This document shows, in pieces, positions 54,156 through 63,734 of a stretch of DNA of 64,000 bases (position 1 is the first letter of the stretch; each line of letters opens with the position of its first letter). The translations under genes were made by a program, and so were the position numbers. Origin of the DNA: S015-6 sp964479535 (GTDB taxonomy: Bacteria > Desulfobacterota > DSWW01). The notes under the pieces are model-generated. The model was given only the letters and a program-made list of their open reading frames with translations, made no database searches and was not told where the DNA came from. The stretch lies in NCBI GenBank assembly GCA_964479535.1, contig CAYZMM010000006.1, forward strand, positions 100,738 to 164,737. Reading direction: 5' to 3'.

Positions 54156-54386
54156 ATGAGACATACAGCACGTTTTTTGACCCTGACGGTTTTGTTTTTC
54201 TTCTGCGGTTGCGGCGATACCTACGACTGCAAAGGGATTATCTGTGATGCTTGCAATCCAGGCCAGGATTGTTGTGCTGGCACATGTCAGGCGGTCTACG
54301 AGGGGGAAGGAGATGAGCAGGTTTCTCACTATTGCCTCGACACCCCACAGCAAGAGTGTCCGGTCGAATGGTGGCTGAAGGATTGA
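54156..54386 (+). CDS. Small cysteine-rich lipoprotein
   Basis: A 76-residue protein with GGAGGGGG before the ATG at 54156. A hydrophobic signal (FLTLTVLFFFCGCG) ends in a lipobox-like Cys. The short mature part has ten or so Cys (CKGIICDACNPGQDCCAGTC), suggesting a disulfide-rich or knottin-like secreted domain. The pattern resembles Cys-rich lipoproteins of deltaproteobacteria. Function unknown. Confidence 0.65.
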   Translation: MRHTARFLTLTVLFFFCGCGDTYDCKGIICDACNPGQDCCAGTCQAVYEGEGDEQVSHYCLDTPQQECPVEWWLKD

Positions 54387-54460
54387 AACACAACACCCAC
54401 GCCTAGCATGGTCTGGCCGGAAGAAGGCTGAGAGAAAGGAGGAAAATGTTATGGATTTGT

Positions 54461-55350
54461 TAGGCTGGAGTTTCGCGTTTCTTGAGGGGCACTTTGTGTG
54501 CCGATCCTCGCTACACTGGTCAAACGTAATGATGTGATTTTTTTGCTGGACACAGCATTCCTTTTCCGTTATCTTGGCCGCATGAGCAGCACAGACGTAA
54601 GAAGCACTCATGTGGCCGCCACAGCATCAGCCGCATCATTCAGGCAGCAGCCGCTTCCCAAGGAAACCATGCACGCCTGTACCGCCTCCTGTCCCACGGC
54701 CGATGGTGTTGCGATGCCGTGGCCCATGTCGTTTTTCAGCTTCTGCTCTGCCTGCTTCCCGGAAACATCGTTGCCATAAGGCAGAATCGATGACCGCGCA
54801 TACTTCTCCACCGACCCGGACATGCCCATCGAAATGATCCTTATGATCTTCGCCCGCCGCTGGGAAATCGAGGTCGCTTTCCGAAATACCAAGCAGTTCA
54901 TGGGCCTCGAAGATCCTCAAAACGGATGGTGGCGTCGACATCCGGAACAACCCGCTCCGGGGAAAAAGCCAGGTCCCAACCCCCATCCCACAAAGGGGCA
55001 TGACGCCATCATCCATACTTTCTCCATGGCTATGACCGCCTATGCGATCACGATCCTCTGGCACCTCAACCATGGCGACCGCCAGAAAGACGTGCAAAGG
55101 GTCCTGGCCGAAGCCCCCTGGTATCGCCACAAACAAACCCCTTCCTTCATGGACATGATCGCCTCCTGCCGAAGGCGTCTCTGGTCTCACCGGTTTTCTT
55201 CAACCCCTACTCCAACCAGGGGTCATCAAAATCTCAGCGACATCATCCCCCACTGGCTCTTGGCCGCCGCGTAGTTCTGCGCTATAATCCACCCAGCGCC
55301 CACCGCAGAACCCGGCGCTGCCCCTCAAAAAACGCGAAACTCCAGCCTAA
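54461..55350 (+). mobile_element. Degenerate IS with long perfect inverted repeats
   Basis: Both ends carry the same inverted repeat of about 30 bases (TTAGGCTGGAGTTTCGCG... and then GAGGGGCA), at 54461-54492 and 55319-55350, with one mismatch. The inside (890 bp) holds broken transposase pieces: an N-terminal part around 54608-54780 (SISRIIQAAA, LYRLLSHGRWCCDA) and a C-terminal part at 54822-55274 (RRWEIEVAFRNTKQFMGLEDP, the Glu motif of an IS701/IS4-like DDE enzyme). The middle is deleted. It could still be moved in trans. Confidence 0.75.
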
Positions 55351-55527
55351 GTCAAGCGGGTGATCTTGTGAGCAAGGTTGATGAGCTTTTATGAATCCGT
55401 TGGACAATTTCCGTCGCGAAGCTTGATGTTTGGGAAAACGATATCCTGGATGGTATGCTGAGGCCGCCGAATACAAGAGGTAATTCACAGAAAAAATTGC
55501 CCTAGCCATCGTGGATAGGAGTCTCCA

Positions 55528-55917
55528 ATGCCCAAGACAGCCAAGGACCTTACGAGAAGAGAGATGCTTGCCTACCGCCCCTGGCTGACGTTGCAGGGCT
55601 ACGGCCTCGATCCTGAAACAAAGACCAAGAAAGAGCATGCGTGGAAGATCGCGAAGGATGTGGCCGCACTGCTAAAGCAGCGCTATGGTGCAACGCGGGT
55701 TGTGGCTTTTGGGTCTATCGTGCGCGAAAGCGGGTTTACGCCCTGGTCGGACGTGGATCTTGCGGTCTGGGGCCTGACCCCAGACGACTACTTTGACGCA
55801 GCCGGAGAAGCCATGGACTTGGGTTTGGATGGAAGCGTAAAGGTTGACATCGTGGACATGGGAAAATGCTCATCGGCGCTCCGTGAAGCGGTGGATGGCG
55901 AGGGAGTTGAGCTATGA
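55528..55917 (+). CDS. MNT nucleotidyltransferase (antitoxin-type)
   Basis: A 129-residue protein. A basic N-terminal extension precedes the minimal nucleotidyltransferase core FGSIVRESGFTPWSDVDLAV, with the GS and DxD of polymerase-beta-like enzymes. In MNT-HEPN pairs this protein AMPylates or caps the HEPN toxin and blocks it. The next gene overlaps its stop by four bases, the standard operon arrangement. Confidence 0.88.
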   Translation: MPKTAKDLTRREMLAYRPWLTLQGYGLDPETKTKKEHAWKIAKDVAALLKQRYGATRVVAFGSIVRESGFTPWSDVDLAVWGLTPDDYFDAAGEAMDLGLDGSVKVDIVDMGKCSSALREAVDGEGVEL

Positions 55918-56399
55918 TGGATGACCTTGTGAAGCTATCCGGGCGGATCCGAGCGGAGCTCTCCGACCTTCAAAGGATCGCTGTGCATGCGGTCAGAAGG
56001 TTGGAGAAGTCGTTTCAGGATGAGGACTACCTGGGGAGCGTCGCGTTTGACCTCCAGAGCTTCTACCAAGCAATTGAACGCATCTTCACAATTGTGGCGG
56101 CGACAATTGACGGGTCCGTTCCCTCAGGAGAGAACTGGCACAGAGATTTGCTTGATCAGATGTCCGGCGAGGTGGCCGGCCGCCGTCCCGCGGTCATTTC
56201 GGCTGAGACCAAGGAATCCTTGCAGGCCTTCCGCAGATTCCGTCATGTTGGGCGCAACGTTTACGCCTTCGAACTGGACCCCCTGAAGATCCGCAGCTTG
56301 GCCGAGAGAATTCAGGAGACGTGTGGCAGAGTCGGTTCCGAACTCCTGGCATTCGCTGAATTTCTGAGCCGGGCCAGTTCCGCCACGAAAGACGATTAG
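55914..56399 (+). CDS. HEPN-domain toxin (HepT-like)
   Basis: A 161-residue all-helical protein (SVAFDLQSFYQAIERIFTIV) overlapping the MNT gene by ATGA. The HEPN active-site helix reads FRRFRHVGRNVYAFEL; many relatives have RHxxRH-Y here, so an Asn seems to occupy the usual second His. It would be an RNase neutralised by its MNT partner; the substitution leaves activity uncertain. Confidence 0.8.
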   Translation: MMDDLVKLSGRIRAELSDLQRIAVHAVRRLEKSFQDEDYLGSVAFDLQSFYQAIERIFTIVAATIDGSVPSGENWHRDLLDQMSGEVAGRRPAVISAETKESLQAFRRFRHVGRNVYAFELDPLKIRSLAERIQETCGRVGSELLAFAEFLSRASSATKDD

Positions 56400-56464
56400 G
56401 GAAACCCTCTGGACCGGTGTGCACTATCCGCTGTGGGGAAAGGAGCGGACACGAAAGGCAGCTC

Positions 56465-57058
56465 ATGCCTGCGTTCGGCCGCTACATTGGCATCGACTAT
56501 TCCGGTGCGGAGACACCGAGATCAAGCCTAAAGGGCCTACGAGTATACATGGCAGACACGGACTCACCCCCGGTCGAGGTACAGCCGCCGCCGAGCCCGC
56601 GTAAGTACTGGACCCGGCGCGGCATCGCCGAGTGGCTGGTTCGCATTCTGTCGGAAGGCCCTCCAACGCTGGTTGGCATTGACCACGGCTTTTCGTTTCC
56701 GCTCCGGTATTTTGAGACCCATCGCCTGCCGCCCGACTGGCCTGCATTCCTTGAGGACTTCCAGCGCCATTGGCCCACCGACGAGGATCATACTTACGTT
56801 GACTTCGTGCGCGACGGCGTCTGCGGGGACGGAGCGGCTCGTTCGGGCAATGCGCGCTGGCGACGATTGACCGAAGTGCGAACGGGCGCGGCCAAGTCGG
56901 TCTTCCAGTTCGATGTGCAGGGATCGGTGGCCAAGTCCACCCATGCCGGGATTCCATGGCTGCGCTTCCTGCGGGAGAGGCTGGCCGGCCGGGTCCATTT
57001 CTGGCCGTTTGACGGGTGGGCTGTTCCGGCTGGGTGCTCGGCAGTGGTCGAGGTCTAG
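56465..57058 (+). pseudogene. DUF429-like RNase H-fold gene with a premature stop
   Basis: From ATG 56465 it reads YIGIDYSGAETP, TLVGIDHGFSFPLRYF and FDVQGSVAKSTHAGIPWL, a family of RNase H-fold proteins like DUF429. The frame ends with a TAG at 57056-57058 after VVEV, but the same frame continues with PRLWSPSFTPEERTAE, the usual sequence after the missing Tyr. A single TAC to TAG change would explain this. The rest is lost about 70 bases further on. A read-through or sequencing error is possible. Confidence 0.65.
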
Positions 57059-57289
57059 CCACGGCTGTGGAGCCCGAGCTTTACACCCGAGGAACGTACG
57101 GCCGAACCTCCAACCGGCAGAGCGTGAGGTAGCCCGGACCGAGGGGTGGATTTTGGGGATCAAGTGAACTCATGGTGAATTCAGGTGAGAGAACGATTGT
57201 CTGATACACAAAGATCGAGAACTTATTGCCATTCGAAGCTTAGCAGATCGAGCGGTGGTGCCGTTTTTTGCTGTGCCGATGTGGTTGTC

Positions 57290-58705
57290 ATGCGGGGACA
57301 GTACGCGGAGTTTCAGCGTTTGATGACGTACCAGCGACTCCTGCGTGACTTCCCTCTTCGAAACAACATTTATGCCTTTAATGCCTCGCGCACCCGCTTC
57401 TATCCTTACCAGTTCAAGCCGTTACTTAAGTTTCTCGACTCCCCGAGACACCGTCTTTTGGTTGCCGATGAAGTAGGGCTTGGAAAAACAATCGAGGCCG
57501 GACTTATTCTTACAGAACTCAGGGCGAGGCAAACGGTGCAGCGAGTCCTGGTGGTGTGCCCGGCGAACTTAACCCAGAAGTGGCAGCTCGAGCTGAGGCG
57601 AAGGTTCGGAGAGGATTTCAAGATACTCAAAACAATCGATTTCACGGAATTCCTTCGAGAATATGAAGAGCATCCTGAGGACACGACCCTCAACGGCATC
57701 ATGTCCTTGGAGTCCATCCGGAGAGAAAGGATTCAGGAACAGTTGGAATCGCTAGCTCCCGGGTTCGACCTCGTGGTTGTGGACGAAGCCCATCACATGC
57801 GCAATCCCACTTCTCAGAGGACGGCCGTGGCGGAGCGTCTCCATCTGTCCTGGGACGAGGCGGCCGGCATCCAGGAGCGCGCCGTCCTGCGGGGCCTCGC
57901 ACGGCGCAAGCTCGAACCCGCACGTTATCTGGGAGTCGACGAGACTTCGTTCCAGCGGCGGCATGAATACGTCTCCGTGATCACCGATTTGGAACAGACC
58001 CGGGTAGTCCATATTGCCGATGACCGCACGCGGGAGAGCCTCGACAGCTACTGGCAGAGCCTGCCCTGCGAGCATCTGGGTTCCATCGAGGCGGTCGCCA
58101 TGGATATGTGGGAACCCTACATCCGCTCGACGCGCGCCCATCTGCCCGGCGCCGACTCTAAGATCGTCTTCGACAAGTTCCATGTGGCCAAGCATCTGAA
58201 CGAAGCGGTGGACAAGGTTCGCAGGCAGGAGAACCGGCAGCTCTTGGCCGGCGGGAAGAGCTGGCTCGTGAAGACCAAGTACGCCTGGCTGCGCAATCCG
58301 GAAAACTTCACCCGACAAGCCTGGCGGGAGTTCGCCCCCTTGCGGCAGAGCGTGCTGAAGACGGCTCGGGCCTGGGCCGTGAAGGAAGCAGCGATGTGCC
58401 TGTGGGATCTCCGGTACCTCGGCGTCGTGGAGAAGAACTTCCGCGCCTGGTACAACTGGGCGATCCGCAGCCGTCTCGAACCGATCAAGCGGGTAGCCCG
58501 GATGATCAAGACCCACTGGGCGAACATCAAGACCTACTTCGAGCATCGCATCACCAACGCGGGGGCAGAGTCGATCAACAGCAAGATCCAAAAGGTCAAG
58601 TACATGTCACGCGGCTTCCGCAACCGGCGGCGCTTTCGCAACGCCATCTATTTCCATTGCGGCGGCCTGGACCTCTATCCTGCTGGGGGCCATCTCAGCC
58701 AATGA
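57290..58705 (+). pseudogene. In-frame chimera: SNF2-type helicase start joined to ISL3 transposase
   Basis: Residues 1 to about 178 are the N-terminal part of a large SNF2/DEAD helicase of the kind found in defence loci (FYPYQFKPLLKFL, ADEVGLGKTIEAGL, VVVDEAHHMRNPTSQRT). At about 57825 the frame passes without a stop into an ISL3 transposase (RYLGVDETSFQRRHEY, DKFHVAKHLNEAVDKVRR, NAGAESINSKIQKVKY), which has lost its zinc-finger start. The rest of the helicase is gone. The ORF is long and open but should be neither a working helicase nor a complete transposase. Confidence 0.8.
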
Positions 58706-58733
58706 TTTTACCCACACGAAACCCGGAAGAGCC
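58704..58733 (-). repeat. Right terminal inverted repeat of the ISL3 element
   Basis: Read on the minus strand it begins GGCTCTTCCGGGTTTCG, the usual ISL3-family end, and lies directly after the transposase stop. The left end was lost with the 5' part of the transposase. Confidence 0.6.
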
Positions 58734-58849
58734 TATTATTTTAGGGCGGACCGTCAACTTCGGCGGTCTCGAGATCCTGGCCCGGGTGGTGCGTTATGCC
58801 TTTTCGCAGCAAGGCGCAAAACCCGAACCGTAAGGCCTCACGTTCCGGT

Positions 58850-59112
58850 GTGTCCCGGTAACTGGTAGTTGAAGTTGTCCGGTGTATTTCTCTCGGGGTG
58901 CTCAGCCCCGTGAAGAGGCGTATGAGCTGCCTGGGGAGCCCCGTGGCGAGTTCCAGGACCTCGATCTCCACCTCCGTACCCACATTCGGGTTGTTTCTGG
59001 ACAACGCCTCGCAGTGCATCTCGACAAGCCGGCCGGCGGCTGCACATTGCTTGAGGGTCTTGAGCCTTTCGGCCTCCCGGGAAAGCCGGTCGGTGAGGCT
59101 CGTCCGTTCTTG
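58850..59112 (-). pseudogene. Truncated copy of the unknown gene split at 25/31 kb
   Basis: Reads SLTDRLSREAERLKTLKQC through NVGTEVEIEVLELATGLP to a frameshift/deletion, after which only the last residues (DNFNYQLP, HTGT) match the 3' end at 25249. It lacks about the first 110 codons and an internal segment. It shows what the uninterrupted sequence at the IS3 target looked like. Confidence 0.8.
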
Positions 59113-59189
59113 ACTGCAGGCAGGGAGAGACCCGCAGCATCCGCCAAGGCGCTTTGGCTGATACGTTTCCCAGTTCTCAGCCTCCTCAC

Positions 59190-59663
59190 GTGGCAACCCT
59201 GGATCAGGTCCGGATCACCCGCGAATCCGACGGGGCGATCATCGATTATGCCGAGGAAGGGGTGTGGACCTCGCACTTCGGGCTGGGCGACGAAGTCCAC
59301 AAGATGACGGACCAGGAGATCCTCGATCGGTTCAACGAGATGATCGAGGCTACGGAGCGGCTGCGCGCGGAGTACGAGCACGTGGCGATCGAGATCCCGC
59401 CGGGAAAGCCACAGATCGAGTATTTCGAGAAAGGGTACCAGTGGACCCCGCGGGGCGATGTCCTGCGTTGCGTGGTGAGCGACGGCGGCCCGGACAACGA
59501 GCCGATCATCTACATCGACGACCACGAACTCTCATGGAAGGAGTTCGGCCGCCTTCTGACGACGTACGCCGGGTGGGGAATCCGCATCATCTGCGTCCCG
59601 GACGACGAGATCGATCTCGAACCCCGCATCGAGGTGCGTGAGCCCGGGGAGGACGAGAAGTGA
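59190..59663 (+). CDS. Conserved hypothetical protein
   Basis: A 157-residue protein. GTG at 59190 (VATLDQVRITRE) is the likely start, though no ribosome site is clear and a TTG 12 codons upstream is possible. It reads like a compact single domain (VWTSHFGLGDEVHKMT, IEIPPGKPQIEYF, FGRLLTTYAGWGIRI) ending in an acidic tail. I recall similar hypothetical proteins in other bacteria but know no function. It sits alone between mobile-element fragments. Confidence 0.65.
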   Translation: MATLDQVRITRESDGAIIDYAEEGVWTSHFGLGDEVHKMTDQEILDRFNEMIEATERLRAEYEHVAIEIPPGKPQIEYFEKGYQWTPRGDVLRCVVSDGGPDNEPIIYIDDHELSWKEFGRLLTTYAGWGIRIICVPDDEIDLEPRIEVREPGEDEK

Positions 59664-59722
59664 GAATAGCCGGGAAGTGGCTTTTCCCGGAGATGGACGA
59701 GCGGGACCAGGATGACTTCGAG

Positions 59723-60160
59723 TTACAGATCCGAGGGGGATGTTCGAAACGGATTGAGGACCACTAGCGTGTCCAGGCTTTGTCCTTCCTGTAGGTCCTC
59801 GGTGAGAAGGTAACGGCACCCGGCCACCCGTGCGGCAGAGACGATCAGGGCATCCCACCACGAAAGCGAGTAGGCATCTTGGACGGCCCACGCGCCTTCG
59901 AGGACACGTCGGTCCACTGTCGTGGGGCCCCAGGTCAGCAAGGACCGCACATCCTCCCTGGCGGTCTCCTTGTCCAGACCGGGGACGAGTTTCTGGGTCA
60001 CGGTCACGTAGAACTCCTGGAGAACCTGGAAGCCCGTGCGCCCGGTTCGGGTGCTCCACAGGTGGTTCATCCAGGCGAGCGCTTGTGGCTGTTTTTCCGG
60101 CTCGGAGAGGTCCCGGCTGTAGACAAGGACATTCGTGTCGACGAATATGTTCTCACTCAT
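59723..60160 (-). CDS. vapC: PIN-domain toxin (VapC family)
   Basis: A 145-residue PIN nuclease. The first acidic residue is in FVDTNVLVYSRD (D8), a conserved Glu in VLQEFYV and the later Asp in WWDALIVSAA. It would cleave a tRNA or other RNA. Its start overlaps the antitoxin stop by eight bases. All expected acidic residues are present, so it looks intact. Confidence 0.9.
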   Translation of the reverse strand: MSENIFVDTNVLVYSRDLSEPEKQPQALAWMNHLWSTRTGRTGFQVLQEFYVTVTQKLVPGLDKETAREDVRSLLTWGPTTVDRRVLEGAWAVQDAYSLSWWDALIVSAARVAGCRYLLTEDLQEGQSLDTLVVLNPFRTSPSDL

Positions 60161-60380
60161 GAAGAGTTTCCCGCTTGGGGTATATCACGCCGGGGCCTTT
60201 GAGCCCCCGAGGCTTCTGAGAAAGGTATTTCTGCATTGCCGCCTGATAGCTTTCTTCCTCCAACATCCTTTCTCGAAGCATCTCCCCCACAAGCCGGGAG
60301 ACGCTGGTTTCCAGCTCGGCGGCCCGGATCCGTGCCCAGCGTGCGATCTCCTCATCGAGCGTTATGGTGACATTCTTCAT
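60153..60380 (-). CDS. vapB: Ribbon-helix-helix antitoxin of the PIN toxin
   Basis: A 75-residue protein. MKNVTITLDEEIARWARIRA is a ribbon-helix-helix DNA-binding start, followed by SVSRLVGEMLRERM; the rest is a charged C-terminus that would wrap the toxin. It precedes and overlaps the toxin gene and should autorepress the pair. Confidence 0.85.
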   Translation of the reverse strand: MKNVTITLDEEIARWARIRAAELETSVSRLVGEMLRERMLEEESYQAAMQKYLSQKPRGLKGPGVIYPKRETLHE

Positions 60381-60585
60381 CTTCGTTTCTCCGTGGTCGT
60401 GGTCTTGTTCACGTAAGCACTATTCTAGTGTTACACGGGATTCGTGTCAAGCGGTCCATGAGAAGAAGAAGTGAAGCTCCCTTGAGGTCTAGACAGGATT
60501 CTCTTTTGAATTCAGGGTCTTTTTCGCCCACGAGGGGCTTATGTAATCATTGACGGTAGGGCCATGAATCCCGGGAGACTGCCGT

Positions 60586-62434
60586 TCAGTCCCATTCCGG
60601 ACAGCCTTCCCTGCGAGGGCAGAGACCGTTGCAAAAGGAGACCGGTCGAGGTTTGCCGTCCCGGTCCGGGCAGGGTTTCGTGGGCTCTTCAGGAGGTTCG
60701 TCGGTGGCGATGACCGCCTGGCCGACGGGCGGGTCGGGTTCCATCGTCTGTGCGCCTTTCTCGGTGGGGGTTGGCAAGGGCATGGGCTTCCCCGACTCCG
60801 GGGCCGCTTCGGGGGATGCCGGTTCAGGCTCAGGGCCGCCCGCTTGACCCGTTGAAGCCGGCTGCAGGGCCGGGAAGATCTCCGCAGGAGAAACCCTCCC
60901 CTCCTTCAGCGCCGTGGCCATGCCGCGCAGATCCACGATGTCCGAGGCCGTCCACTGTTCGATGGGGCGGCCCCGTTCCTGCTCGATCTGGGCCTGGCCG
61001 ACCCCCGTACCTGGAGAAGAAGTCGAGGACCTTCAGGCGCGCCTGGTGGATCGTCTCCGGGTTGATCCCGGAGAGCACGGCCTGTTTGGCGGTCTCGATC
61101 GCCTTGTCCACGACCCAGCCCGGCATGGCCCGGGTGATGGCGTTCCTCTGCGTCTTGGACTGGCCGATCTGGAAGACGATGTCCTCCTGCCGCTCGCCGT
61201 CCATCCTCGAGGAGAGCTTCTGGCTCTTCCTCTGGCGGAAGAGCCGCGTGTACGTGAACCCGGTCTCCAGGTCGATGAACACGCCCTTGAAGATGTAATG
61301 AGTGGGGGTCTCGGCAACGTCGGCGTCCACTGCGCAGTTCTCGTAGTTCCTGGCAAGGCTCATGGCCAGGTCGATGGACGGGCCTTCCACAGGGACCTTG
61401 CGGTCTTTCTGGCGGTCTTCCACCTCCCAGTAGTAGTAGAAGCTCTCCCCGGCGAGCCGGGCTTCTTCGAGCACCTTGGAGAGCATGCGCGCCATGGATC
61501 GGGGCCTCTGCACCGTGACGGCCGTCGTGTACCGGGTCTGCGTGCGCATGAGGGCCTGCTGGGGTGCCTCCGGGGGGTCTCTTCCGCGAGGCCGGCAAGT
61601 GTTGACCGAGATCTCGGCCATCTGGTTCGAGATCGTTCTGCGAAAGAGGTCATTGTTGCGAAGCTCCCGGGCGTCCGTTCCGGCCACCAGCCCGCGCATG
61701 GTCTCGACGAACCCGGCCAGCTCCCGGTCGTTGTTGATGTTGAGCCGCTCGAACCGCTCGATCCAGTCCTCCAGGCTGTCCAGGGACTCCTGCCGGATGC
61801 GCCGCTTGTTCCCGCTCTTCAGACAGTCCGCAAGGTTGGCCACCGCGCGGGCGAACTCAGTGCGCAGGATCGTCACCGCGTTCGCGCGAAACTCCTCGAT
61901 CATGACCCCTATCTTCTGCTTCTCCCGCTCGAGCATAGGCGCGGTCATCACGTTGGCGCCGGCCTCCGGGGCCTCGAGGATCACGTACTTCCAGGCGAAG
62001 CCGAAGCGAGTGCGGACGTCCAGCGGGTACTCCTCATCGTCGTAGAGGCCATCCGGCCCGAGCTCGAGTCGCGCCTCCTCCTTCATCCGGGGGTACAGGG
62101 GCAGAAACTCCTCCACGAGTTCCTCGTGCCGGCGCAGGTGTTCCTGCAGGGCCGACTCCACGGTTTCGATGTTCGCCTTGGGGACGAAACTCGCCCCGGT
62201 GAGCGGAAACCCCGGTACGGCCCATCGGTCCCGGATCCGTTCCGCGGCCTGTTGCTGGTTGCGCCGGATCGGGCTCAAGTACCTCTCGTGGTCCACCAGG
62301 CGCTTGGTGCCGGAGACGAACTTGGGGTCTGCCGAGACGTTGATCCTGTCCTGCGGGAGCTTCTTGCGGACGCCCCAACAGCTGGTCTGCAGGATGAGCA
62401 CCACGCCGTCGTGATAGATGTTATCGGTTTCCAT
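60586..62434 (-). pseudogene. Deletion fusion of DUF3150 and the annealing-protein-like gene
   Basis: Starts at 62434 like DUF3150 (METDNIYHDG) and follows it to about residue 280. After EISV a one-base change shifts the frame, and at about 61568 it joins, within CCTCCGGGG-type sequence, to PQQALMRTQTRY of the annealing-like gene, which lacks its first 45 codons. A second frameshift near 61010 (FFSRYGGRPGPD) moves the rest into another frame ending at 60586 with the same Cys tail. The nuclease gene that should lie between the two is missing. Both halves are dead or altered. Confidence 0.85.
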
Positions 62435-62476
62435 CCGATTGCCCTCCTTGGGTGATTGGTTATGGTAAGGACGCAG

Positions 62477-62514
62477 GCTGCTCCGCCTCCCCATGAACCA
62501 TGAGGCGGAGCAGC
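62477..62514 (-). promoter_or_regulatory. Second copy of the conserved hairpin
   Basis: GCTGCTCCGCCTC (62477-62489) pairs perfectly with 62502-62514 over a 12-base loop, in the same place relative to the DUF3150 start as the copy at 34767-34808. Confidence 0.6.
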
Positions 62515-62644
62515 GTTCGTCGCCGGCAGAGGTGAGCCCGCGCTTCACTTCACGGAGGTGACAATGATGAGATGGGTTTACAAGGGGATGATCAGCAGGG
62601 GGGTGACGTCCAGTCGTTCCGGGAGGCTGGTAGCCTATCGTTGT

Positions 62645-62914
62645 CTACCGATAGACATCACGGCGGTGTACCACGTGGAGCACCACGATCGTGATGACTC
62701 GATCCTGAATGTCGCAGATGAGCCGATAGTCACCCACCCTGTACTTCCAAAACTTGCCGAGAATCGGTCCGTGGAGAGGCCCGCCCAGGCTGCGGGGATC
62801 CTTCAGGGGCGCAACCCGCTCTGCGAGAAATCGCATTAGTCTTCGTCTCGTTGGCAAGTCGAGCCGCTTGAGTTCCTTCTCCGTTCGGGGATCGAACTCA
62901 ATCCGCCAGGCCAA
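62645..62914 (-). CDS. RelE-family toxin
   Basis: An 89-residue protein with the RelE/ParE pattern AWRIEFDPRTEKELKRLD, then GKFWKYRVGDYRLICDI and VVLHVVHRRDVY. The start TTG at 62914 overlaps the antitoxin gene by 17 bases; no better in-frame start is seen. It would be a ribosome-dependent mRNA endonuclease. The conserved basic residues (R in YRVGDYRLI and HRRDVY) are present. Confidence 0.87.
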   Translation of the reverse strand: MAWRIEFDPRTEKELKRLDLPTRRRLMRFLAERVAPLKDPRSLGGPLHGPILGKFWKYRVGDYRLICDIQDRVITIVVLHVVHRRDVYR

Positions 62915-63119
62915 GGCGTCTTTCCATTTCGTCGAAGGGGATGGTAGGCTGGCTGTCTTCTTGGCGGGAAAGTGCCAGGTAGTAGTCTTCCAGGTCCTGG
63001 ATGTGTTCAAGGATCGCTTGCCGGACGTAATAGGATCTTGACCGTTTGGTCTTGCGGGCAATCCTGTCGAGTCTTTTCACGACTTCCTCGGGGACTCGAA
63101 CGCCAATTTGAATCGCCAT
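62898..63119 (-). CDS. Ribbon-helix-helix antitoxin of the RelE toxin
   Basis: A 73-residue protein starting MAIQIGVRVPEEVVKRLD, followed by RSRSYYVRQAILEHI, a typical CopG/RelB-like DNA-binding unit. The C-terminus (TIPFDEMERRLG) is the toxin-binding part. AAGGAAG precedes the ATG. It forms a toxin-antitoxin operon with the overlapping RelE gene. Confidence 0.87.
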   Translation of the reverse strand: MAIQIGVRVPEEVVKRLDRIARKTKRSRSYYVRQAILEHIQDLEDYYLALSRQEDSQPTIPFDEMERRLGLAD

Positions 63120-63339
63120 GATTTCTTCCTTCTTTATGTAAGGATACATCCATATCATTAGCACGGGAAGACGGTCGAAAGCAAGATTGACTCCGATCCA
63201 GGCTGGGTGATCAATTGTGGGTTCGTGTTCACTGAAGGCCTCTGGCCGCGTTCAGGAAAGCGGGGACGGTGTGCCCGCGGGAGCGCTGATGGGTGCAGTA
63301 TTGGTGCACAGTTATTTTCCTTTACCGCAGGGATCCTCG

Positions 63340-63507
63340 TCAGCCGCACCAGGGGTTCCCGTTCACGCATTCCAGGGGCCGTTCGTCGGTTTCCCAGCCT
63401 GCGCATCTGCCGCACAAGGCACAGAGGAGTGAGGCGGTCTCCGGGGTCCACCACTCCGCCGAGGCGGTTCCTTCTGTGAACTCAAACTCGATCTCGATCG
63501 TCTGCAT
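63340..63507 (-). CDS. Small cysteine-rich protein, second copy
   Basis: A 55-residue homologue of the protein at 34980-35141, with the same start (MQTIEIEFEFTEGT), WWTPETASLL, CALCGRC and WCG end. The two-residue insertion and mostly silent differences indicate selection for coding. It precedes the second DUF3150-like gene after the toxin-antitoxin pair, which has inserted between them relative to the first copy. Confidence 0.75.
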   Translation of the reverse strand: MQTIEIEFEFTEGTASAEWWTPETASLLCALCGRCAGWETDERPLECVNGNPWCG

Positions 63508-63531
63508 GATGCGATCCCTCTCCGGGGCCAG

Positions 63532-63729
63532 TCACTCCCTACCGCGGATCCTGGCCGTCTCCGACGCTCCGGCCTGGAAATACTCCGGGGTCTTCTTCGT
63601 TTTGACAACACTGCCCAGGGACTTTTTCAAGAATTCGGTCGCTTTCATGCACGAGTTTCCCCGGAACCCGCTCGTCTTGATCTCCGTGGTCCCGTCCGAG
63701 TTGAACGTGATCTGGATTTTCCTGCTCAT
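63532..63729 (-). CDS. DUF2997 family protein, second copy
   Basis: A 65-residue protein similar to 35166-35363 (KIQITFNSDGTTEIKTSGF, KKTPEYFQAG). Intact, with a start five bases after the truncated DUF1257 stop. Its partner genes are broken, so its use is doubtful. Confidence 0.85.
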   Translation of the reverse strand: MSRKIQITFNSDGTTEIKTSGFRGNSCMKATEFLKKSLGSVVKTKKTPEYFQAGASETARIRGRE

Positions 63730-63734
63730 GGCTC

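Noticed and set aside
59113..59190. Helix-turn-helix-like peptide SQSALADAAGLSLPAVKN on the minus strand
   Set aside because: Too short and without start or remaining domain; possibly a fragment of an Xre gene but not supportable.
60914..62455. 513-codon plus-strand frame across the decayed block
   Set aside because: Antisense to the DUF3150/annealing-like fusion. The same shadow occurs at 33731-34747 opposite the intact copy.
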